Below, one piece after another: positions 59,182 to 64,000 of a stretch of 64,000 bases of DNA (position 1 is the stretch's first letter; the number at the start of each line of letters is the position of its first letter). The DNA is from Gallintestinimicrobium propionicum (GTDB taxonomy: Bacteria; Bacillota; Clostridia; Lachnospirales; Lachnospiraceae), in assembly GCF_025567525.1 (NCBI RefSeq), contig NZ_JAOQJY010000001.1, positions 62,001 through 126,000 on the forward strand, in the 5' to 3' direction. Both the position numbers and the translations under genes were made by a program. The notes under the pieces are model-generated. The model did no database searches and was not told the origin of the DNA. It saw only the letters and a program-made list of their open reading frames with translations.

Positions 59182-60589
59182 ATGGCAGATGAACCGTGAA
59201 CTCTATCTGTGCAGCCTGCTGATGCTTACAGTGTTTGCCGGGATGATCTGGTATCTGGCAGATTATGTGTCCTCCAATCAGGAAGCGCTGTTTAACAACA
59301 GCTACAATTCCCAGCAGCGCGTCCTCGCCCAGGAAAATACCCGCGGAACGATTTACGCTGGGACGGGAGAGGTGTTGGCACAGACTGTGATCGCAGAGGA
59401 TGGAACATCAGTTCGGGAGTATCCCTATAAAAATATCTTTGCCCATGTGGTTGGTTACACGGATAAAGGAAAGACGGGGATCGAGGAGCTGGAAAATTAT
59501 CAGCTGATTCATTCGGATATTTCTGACCGGGAAAAGTTGGATCATGAGCTGGCAGGAGAAAAAAATCCGGGAAACGATGTCTATACAACGCTGGACACCT
59601 CCCTGCAGCAGGCGGCGAGCGATGCGCTGGGGTTATACCGCGGTGCGATTGTTGTGACGGAGGTAAAAACGGGAAGAGTGCTCGCAATGGTCAGCAAGCC
59701 CGATTACGATCCGAACAAAATCGCAGAAAACTGGGAGACGCTCAGCACCGACAAGGACAAAGCAGCACTCGTAAACCGTGGGACGCAGGGACTGTATCCG
59801 CCTGGTTCGACCTTTAAAATCGTGACGGCGCTTGCCTATATCCGCCAAAATCCGGACAGCTGGCAAAATTATCATTATCAGTGTAACGGTGCATATATCA
59901 ATGGAGACAATAAAATCAACTGCTATCACGGGAGCGTGCATGGCGATGTCAATCTGATGACCTCTTTTGCAAAATCATGCAATGCCTCTTTTGCCAACAT
60001 TGGTATGTCGATGGATCGGGAAAAATTTGGCGAAACGATCGACGGTCTGCTGTTTAATCAGGAGTTTTCGTTCCCGCTTCCTTATAACCAGACGAAGGTA
60101 ACGTTAGATCAGGACAGCACGGACGAGGACGTGATTCAGACGTCGATCGGTCAGGGGAAGACGCAGATCACGCCGGTACAGTTAAACCTGATTACGGCGG
60201 CGATCGCAAACGGCGGCAAACTGATGCAGCCGATCGTCGTGGATCGGGTGCTGAATGCAGACGGGAAGATACTGGAGAAAAATGAGCCGTCCGTTTATCG
60301 GGAGCTGATGTCGGAAAAAGAGTCGGAAGTGATGATTTCCCTGATGGAGGATGTTGTGCAGGAGGGAACCGGCAGAAAGCTAAAGGACCGTTCCTATACG
60401 GCTGCCGGGAAGACCGGAAGCGCTGAATTTTCCAGCGATAAGTCCGAATCCCATGCATGGTTTACAGGCTTTGCTCCGGCAGAGAATCCTGAGATTGCGG
60501 TGACAGTAATCGTGGAAAGCGCGGGTTCCGGAAGCGATTATGCAGTGCCCCTTGCCAGACAGGTGTTCGATGCATATTTTTCAGACTGA
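59132..60589 (+). CDS. Class B penicillin-binding protein (transpeptidase)
   Basis: The 485-residue protein has one N-terminal span (LYLCSLLMLTVFAGMIWYL), a dimerisation domain and the transpeptidase motifs SxxK (S226TFK229), SCN near 281 and KTG (427-429). It cross-links glycan made by the adjacent SEDS polymerase. I chose TTG 59132 because GAGGAG lies 7 bp upstream; ATG 59114 or 59117 are alternatives that would lie on that site. It is shorter than typical PBP2 or FtsI, with a small first domain. Confidence 0.92.
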   Translation: MKSKEERKKDKQKKQNKWQMNRELYLCSLLMLTVFAGMIWYLADYVSSNQEALFNNSYNSQQRVLAQENTRGTIYAGTGEVLAQTVIAEDGTSVREYPYKNIFAHVVGYTDKGKTGIEELENYQLIHSDISDREKLDHELAGEKNPGNDVYTTLDTSLQQAASDALGLYRGAIVVTEVKTGRVLAMVSKPDYDPNKIAENWETLSTDKDKAALVNRGTQGLYPPGSTFKIVTALAYIRQNPDSWQNYHYQCNGAYINGDNKINCYHGSVHGDVNLMTSFAKSCNASFANIGMSMDREKFGETIDGLLFNQEFSFPLPYNQTKVTLDQDSTDEDVIQTSIGQGKTQITPVQLNLITAAIANGGKLMQPIVVDRVLNADGKILEKNEPSVYRELMSEKESEVMISLMEDVVQEGTGRKLKDRSYTAAGKTGSAEFSSDKSESHAWFTGFAPAENPEIAVTVIVESAGSGSDYAVPLARQVFDAYFSD

Positions 60590-60635
60590 CCGGACAATTT
60601 TGAATTTTCGGTAAATTCTTTTTGGAGAATAGGAC

Positions 60636-60664
60636 TTGCCCTGTATCCGGATTTAAGGTATACT
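60636..60664 (+). promoter_or_regulatory. Promoter of the NUDIX gene
   Basis: TTGCCC (60636-60641), 17 bp, TATACT (60659-60664). Confidence 0.6.
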
Positions 60665-60704
60665 GAATTCCAGAGTCAGATATCGCCGGACAGGAGGAAT
60701 TGCA

Positions 60705-61157
60705 GTGATAGAAGCAACGAGCTGCGGCGGTGTAGTAATTTTTAGGGGGAAGATCCTTCTGCTTTATAAAAATTATAAAAATAAATATGAAGGATGGGTA
60801 CTCCCTAAAGGAACCGTGGAGGAGGGCGAGGAGTTTCAGCAGACCGCGCTCCGTGAGGTTCTGGAGGAAAGCGGTTCCAGAGCTTCCATTATCAAGTATG
60901 TGGGCAAAAGCGAATATACCTTCAACGTACCGGAGGATGTCGTGGAGAAAGAAGTTCACTGGTATTTGATGATGGCAGACAGTTATTACAGTAAGCCGCA
61001 AAGAGAAGAGTATTTTGTGGACTCCGGATTTTACAAGTATCATGAGGCCTATCATCTTTTGAAATTTGCCAATGAAAAGCAGATTCTCGAAAAAGCCTAT
61101 CATGAATATCTGGAATTAAAGAAGAGCAATCTCTGGGGCAGCCACAAATACTATTAA
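60705..61157 (+). CDS. NUDIX hydrolase
   Basis: The 150-residue protein has the NUDIX box from Gly36 to Gly57 (GTVEEGEEFQ...REVLEESG), preceded by YKNKYEGWVLPKG. It hydrolyses a nucleoside diphosphate linked to a further group; the fold resembles Ap4A-type or MutT-like members, and the substrate is uncertain. The start is GTG 60705 after CAGGAGG. A terminator follows at 61181. Confidence 0.88.
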   Translation: MIEATSCGGVVIFRGKILLLYKNYKNKYEGWVLPKGTVEEGEEFQQTALREVLEESGSRASIIKYVGKSEYTFNVPEDVVEKEVHWYLMMADSYYSKPQREEYFVDSGFYKYHEAYHLLKFANEKQILEKAYHEYLELKKSNLWGSHKYY

Positions 61158-61180
61158 GCGGACGGAAATCATCTGTTTAG

Positions 61181-61206
61181 GCCGGTCAATCTGACCGGCT
61201 ATTTTC
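61181..61206 (+). terminator. Terminator after the NUDIX gene
   Basis: GCCGGTCA and TGACCGGC form a perfect stem around ATC, followed by TATTTTC. Confidence 0.75.
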
Positions 61207-61268
61207 AAAAAATATGCTTATGAGTGCAATTTGGGGGAATTCTAGGAACAGGAGAGTGTTGCCAGTTC

Positions 61269-61601
61269 ATGAAATTTTACCGCAGGCTGTATGTGGGGCC
61301 GTCAATCCGCAATGTAAATAAAATAAAATGGAAGCTTCTGACCGGGAGAGGACAGCTTGGCATCTATCTGATCAGCCTGTCTTGCACTTCAGATCAGCTG
61401 GACATTTTCCACTGCGCGCTGTTAAAACAAAAATATTTTGACAAAAAGGCACTGCAGGTTGTCGGCATTGCAGAGGGGCGGGAGGAAGCGATTTTTCTTG
61501 TGCAGCAGATGCTGCAGGATACGATGGACGCCGGAATGGAAGCGGATATCAAGGGATATCTGCAAAAGACCTTTACCTCCGGGAAAGGAGGCGGCGGATG
61601 A
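61269..61601 (+). CDS. Hypothetical protein upstream of ytfI
   Basis: The 110-residue protein begins MKFYRRLYVGPSIRNVNKIKWKLLTGRGQLGIYLISLS and has no signal or motif I recognise. It overlaps the next gene by 4 bp (ATGA), so it is coupled to the DUF2953 protein and the sporulation gene behind it. ATG 61269 has AGGAGAG about 12 bp upstream; GTG 61224 is a longer option without a site. A role in the same sporulation unit is inferred from context only. Confidence 0.7.
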   Translation: MKFYRRLYVGPSIRNVNKIKWKLLTGRGQLGIYLISLSCTSDQLDIFHCALLKQKYFDKKALQVVGIAEGREEAIFLVQQMLQDTMDAGMEADIKGYLQKTFTSGKGGGG

Positions 61602-62647
61602 CAGTACTTCTGACAATATTAAAAGTAATTGGATGGATTTTGCTTGGAATCCTCGGACTGATCTTGCTGACAGTTCTGACCGTTTTGCTCGTCCCGATCC
61701 GATATCGGGCGGACGGCGTCTGGAAGGAAGAAAAATACATCCGGGGTCGTGTGACATGGCTGTTACATCTGCTGTCTATCCGTGTCACATATGAAAAAGA
61801 ACTGCTTTTGGAAGTCCGCGTGGCGGGATTTTTAATTTATCCGAAAAAAGACCGATTGGGGAAAGAGAAAAAAGCGGCATCCGGGGCGGACGCAGAGGAA
61901 GGTGTAGGCGACGCCGACGCGGATACGAATGTGCTGGATGCGGACGGAGCGAAAATGCCGTCTGCGGACGTAAAAACGCTGGGCGAGAGCGCGCCTGCTG
62001 CCGGTACGACTGACGAACCGCAGACACAAACTGTCGCGGAAGCATCTGAACCGCAGTCAGCAGACCCGCGTGGCTCGGCTACGACTAGGATGCCTGATGT
62101 CGAATCACAGTCAACTGACCCGAACGAAACGTCTGCTTCGGAGGCTGACGCGCAAGCCACCGATTCGGACACTGCATCTGACCATCCTGCCGGCAGCTTT
62201 TTTGAAAAGCTTTCCGGTAAGCTTTCGCAGGTCACAGACCGACTGCGCGGAATGCAGCAAAAGACCGACCGGCTCAAACAACAGACTGTCTATTATAAAA
62301 GAATCTGGGATCAGCCGCAGACACGGCAGGCGATCCGGGTTGGATTTTACGAGCTGGGAGAAATTATCAGACATGTACTGCCGCGAAAGCTGGAGGTTTT
62401 TGGAATCGTCGGGACAGGCGATCCGGCTTCTACCGGACAGATCATGGCGATACAGGGAATGCTGTATCCCTGGCATAAAGGAAATATCCGGCTGGAACCG
62501 GATTTTGAAGAGAAATATATCGAAGGAGAACTTCACCTCAAAGGCAGAATCCGGCTTGGAACCCTCGGAATCTGCGGACTGAGGATTTTACTCAATAAAA
62601 ATGTCAGACGACTGATCAGAATACTGCGCAAGAAGGAGGAAGCATAG
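61598..62647 (+). CDS. ytfI: DUF2953 membrane protein (YtfI-like)
   Basis: The 349-residue protein has an N-terminal span (ILKVIGWILLGILGLILLTVLTVLLVPIRYRAD) and a C-terminal DUF2953 part (LEVFGIVGTGDPASTGQIMAIQGMLYP...IRLGTLGICGLRIL). Between them, residues about 85-200 are a low-complexity Ala/Asp/Ser/Thr/Glu stretch not expected in the family. The pairing with ytfJ next to it matches B. subtilis ytfI-ytfJ. It lies 1 bp before ytfJ. Confidence 0.88.
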   Translation: MTVLLTILKVIGWILLGILGLILLTVLTVLLVPIRYRADGVWKEEKYIRGRVTWLLHLLSIRVTYEKELLLEVRVAGFLIYPKKDRLGKEKKAASGADAEEGVGDADADTNVLDADGAKMPSADVKTLGESAPAAGTTDEPQTQTVAEASEPQSADPRGSATTRMPDVESQSTDPNETSASEADAQATDSDTASDHPAGSFFEKLSGKLSQVTDRLRGMQQKTDRLKQQTVYYKRIWDQPQTRQAIRVGFYELGEIIRHVLPRKLEVFGIVGTGDPASTGQIMAIQGMLYPWHKGNIRLEPDFEEKYIEGELHLKGRIRLGTLGICGLRILLNKNVRRLIRILRKKEEA

Positions 62648-62648
62648 C

Positions 62649-63071
62649 ATGGCAGAAAATAAAGATAACAATATTACTTCTGTAATGGAAGCCTTGGTGA
62701 AAGGGGCAGAATCCGTTTTCACAACTAAAACCGTAGTTGGAGAAGCAACAAAGATCGATGATACGATCATTATCCCGCTTGTGGATGTATCGTTTGGAAT
62801 CGGTGCGGGCGCAAGCTGCGGAGCGGGTAAGGACTCCCGCAAAAACGGCGGCATGGGCGGTATGAGCGGCAAGATGTCCCCCAGCGCGGTGCTTCTGATT
62901 AAAAACGGACAGACACGTCTGGTCAACATCAAGAATCAGGACAGCGTCAGCAAGGTAATCGACATGATTCCTGACCTGGTAGATCGCTTTACGACGCCTA
63001 AACAGGAAATGATGAGCGATGAGGAAGCGGTGGACGCAGCGTTCCCGGAAGAAGACGGAAACGAAGCATAA
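62649..63071 (+). CDS. ytfJ: Spore protein YtfJ (GerW)
   Basis: The 140-residue protein has the GerW features: ALVKGAESVFTTKTVVGEATKID, the Gly-rich FGIGAGASCGAGKD segment and SPSAVLLIKNGQTRLVNIK. GerW helps make spore lytic enzymes work during germination. Its acidic tail (DEEAVDAAFPEEDGNEA) may be a spacer. The start ATG 62649 has AGGAGGAAGC upstream. It indicates that the organism belongs to a sporulating lineage. Confidence 0.93.
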   Translation: MAENKDNNITSVMEALVKGAESVFTTKTVVGEATKIDDTIIIPLVDVSFGIGAGASCGAGKDSRKNGGMGGMSGKMSPSAVLLIKNGQTRLVNIKNQDSVSKVIDMIPDLVDRFTTPKQEMMSDEEAVDAAFPEEDGNEA

Positions 63072-63208
63072 ATTTAAAATGATGAAGATTGCGAGAGTGC
63101 AAAGCGCGTAGCAATCTGGTATTAAAGGATAGCGAAACATGTGACAGGGGCGGTCTGGCTGGATTTGTCCCTGTTTTGCTTTTTGAAGAAAGCTTGAGGG
63201 CAGGCAGG

Positions 63209-63853
63209 ATGAAAAAAAGGATGAAACGATTCAAAAACAGGAGGACAACTTCGACTGCCGCGATACTGTGTATGGCAGCTTTGCTTTTTGCTGTTTTGCT
63301 GGCGGGATGCTCTGTACAGAAAGAAACGGAGGCTTCCGGTGACCAACAGCAGGAAACCTGGTCGGAAGAAATGGAAAATAGCACAGCTCTTTCAGAGGAG
63401 CCGGATGATACAGATACTATCGGAAATGCGGATAATCCGGAGGATACAGGCGATATCGGGAATCCGGAAAACCCGGAGGATACGTCTACAGCTCTGACGC
63501 TTCCGATTTTGGATGAAATCAATTCTAAGGTTCAGATTGGGACATCGGGTTCGTCTCTGATAGCGGTGCAGGCAGCAGTAAAGCTGTTGGAGTGGGGCGA
63601 ACATACCGGTCTGGATCCGGAAGAAATCCGGGAGGCGGCTTCTGCATGGCTTTCGGAGCAAACGGACAGTGACAGGGAGGAAGCTCTGTTAAAGCTGGAA
63701 ATGGTAGACGACGCTTATCAAAGGCTCTTAAAAGAAGATGCGCGGGAACTGCTGGATACTGCGGGATGCGCGGATACGGAGATTTTCTGGGGAAGCGAGC
63801 CTGTGGAGCCGGTTGAGGCAATTATGCAGGCAGCCGGACTGCGAAAGGACTAA
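63209..63853 (+). CDS. Hypothetical lipoprotein with imperfect repeats
   Basis: The 214-residue protein has a basic N-terminus (MKKRMKRFKNRR) and a signal ending FAVLLAGC, the lipobox. An acidic linker follows with near-repeats of GN/xNPEDT (about 70-90). The C-terminal 120 residues are helical and mention no known domain (LIAVQAAVKLLEWGEHTGLDPEEI). ATG 63209 follows GAGGGCAGGCAGG; ATG 63221 is a shorter option. It may sit outside the membrane in the sporulation neighbourhood. Confidence 0.75.
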   Translation: MKKRMKRFKNRRTTSTAAILCMAALLFAVLLAGCSVQKETEASGDQQQETWSEEMENSTALSEEPDDTDTIGNADNPEDTGDIGNPENPEDTSTALTLPILDEINSKVQIGTSGSSLIAVQAAVKLLEWGEHTGLDPEEIREAASAWLSEQTDSDREEALLKLEMVDDAYQRLLKEDARELLDTAGCADTEIFWGSEPVEPVEAIMQAAGLRKD

Positions 63854-63945
63854 GCCGTTGATGCTTGCACAGATTTTTAATCAAAGAACGCCAGCCCGTG
63901 CATAGACTAAATAATATAAGATATTTTGCAGGGATTGATGCGTTT

Positions 63946-64000
63946 ATGATCCGACTGGTTGCGTTTGCAATATTCTGGACAGCGATGGGAATGTTTTTGA
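63946..64000 (+). CDS. Start of a small membrane protein (cut by window end)
   Basis: An ATG at 63946 begins MIRLVAFAIFWTAMGMFL, a hydrophobic helix typical of small membrane proteins, and stays open to the end of the window. The ribosome site is weak (GCAGGG about 14 bp upstream). Its identity is not decidable. Confidence 0.45.
   Translation, partial: MIRLVAFAIFWTAMGMFL

Noticed and set aside
1..64000. tRNA or rRNA genes
   Set aside because: No cloverleaf with the T-loop GGTTCRAATCC pattern or rRNA segment was noticed when reading both strands; a tRNA search program would settle this.

Overview
The window reads as chromosome of an anaerobic, spore-lineage Clostridia, most likely a Lachnospiraceae gut bacterium. 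The reasons are the sufCBDSU arrangement, a T-box leader before pheST, a cyclic-di-AMP receptor of the DarA/PstA type, an A-type flavodiiron protein, a truncated MetH without the SAM-activation domain, the ytfI-ytfJ pair, and intermediate base composition with strong sigma-A promoters. No rRNA, tRNA or CRISPR array was recognised.

Layout. 1-3.9 kb is decayed mobile-element DNA: the end of an unknown gene, a small gene cut in two by a 2.26-kb insertion (with a RecJ tail, a membrane-protein gene and a transposase tail inside), and a small cysteine-rich gene. 4-7.2 kb holds an AraC regulator and GDP-fucose synthesis (gmd, fcl). 7.2-11.1 kb has a strongly expressed-looking small RNA, a very large SpoIID-like protein and a YihY/BrkB membrane protein. 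11.1-17.8 kb is the T-box-controlled pheS-pheT unit followed by a small protein, an M18 aminopeptidase and queA. 18-23.5 kb is the suf iron-sulfur operon plus an acetyltransferase, then darA. 24.2-25.9 kb (minus) is a flavodiiron protein with a coupled lipoprotein. 26.1-29.1 kb is metH and a small membrane protein. 29.2-33.2 kb is branched-chain amino acid synthesis: acetolactate synthase, two separate ACT-domain regulatory subunits and ilvC. 33.2-38.4 kb is accessory: tandem hairpins, an Rpn-type nuclease with a defective-looking start, a DJ-1/PfpI protein, two acetyltransferases, a nitroreductase and an S66 peptidase. 38.5-41.3 kb is a tRNA-modification operon (TcdA, cysteine desulfurase, TtcA-like). 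41.3-43.1 kb is an acetyltransferase-methyltransferase fusion behind a methionine-rich leader and terminator. 43.2-48.2 kb has lgt, a LysR regulator divergent from leuCD, an ABC-ATPase fragment and an anion permease. 48.3-53 kb has a coiled-coil membrane protein, a TPR protein and a NusG-II/Gx-transporter pair split by an IS607-family transposon. 53-64 kb is housekeeping: ruvAB, zapA, a U32-family protein, FtsW/RodA and PBP2, a NUDIX hydrolase, the ytfI-ytfJ sporulation pair and a lipoprotein.

The least explained signals are non-coding. Two related families of about 100-bp structured repeats (3963/55343 and 24076/35433) share a GCGGAATGGA block and carry hairpins whose sequence changes while pairing is mostly kept. 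A third 50-bp palindromic family occurs in opposite orientations (36665/55443). A tandem array of perfect GNRA-capped hairpins follows ilvC. Database comparisons could not be run; family names come from recognisable motifs and protein length.
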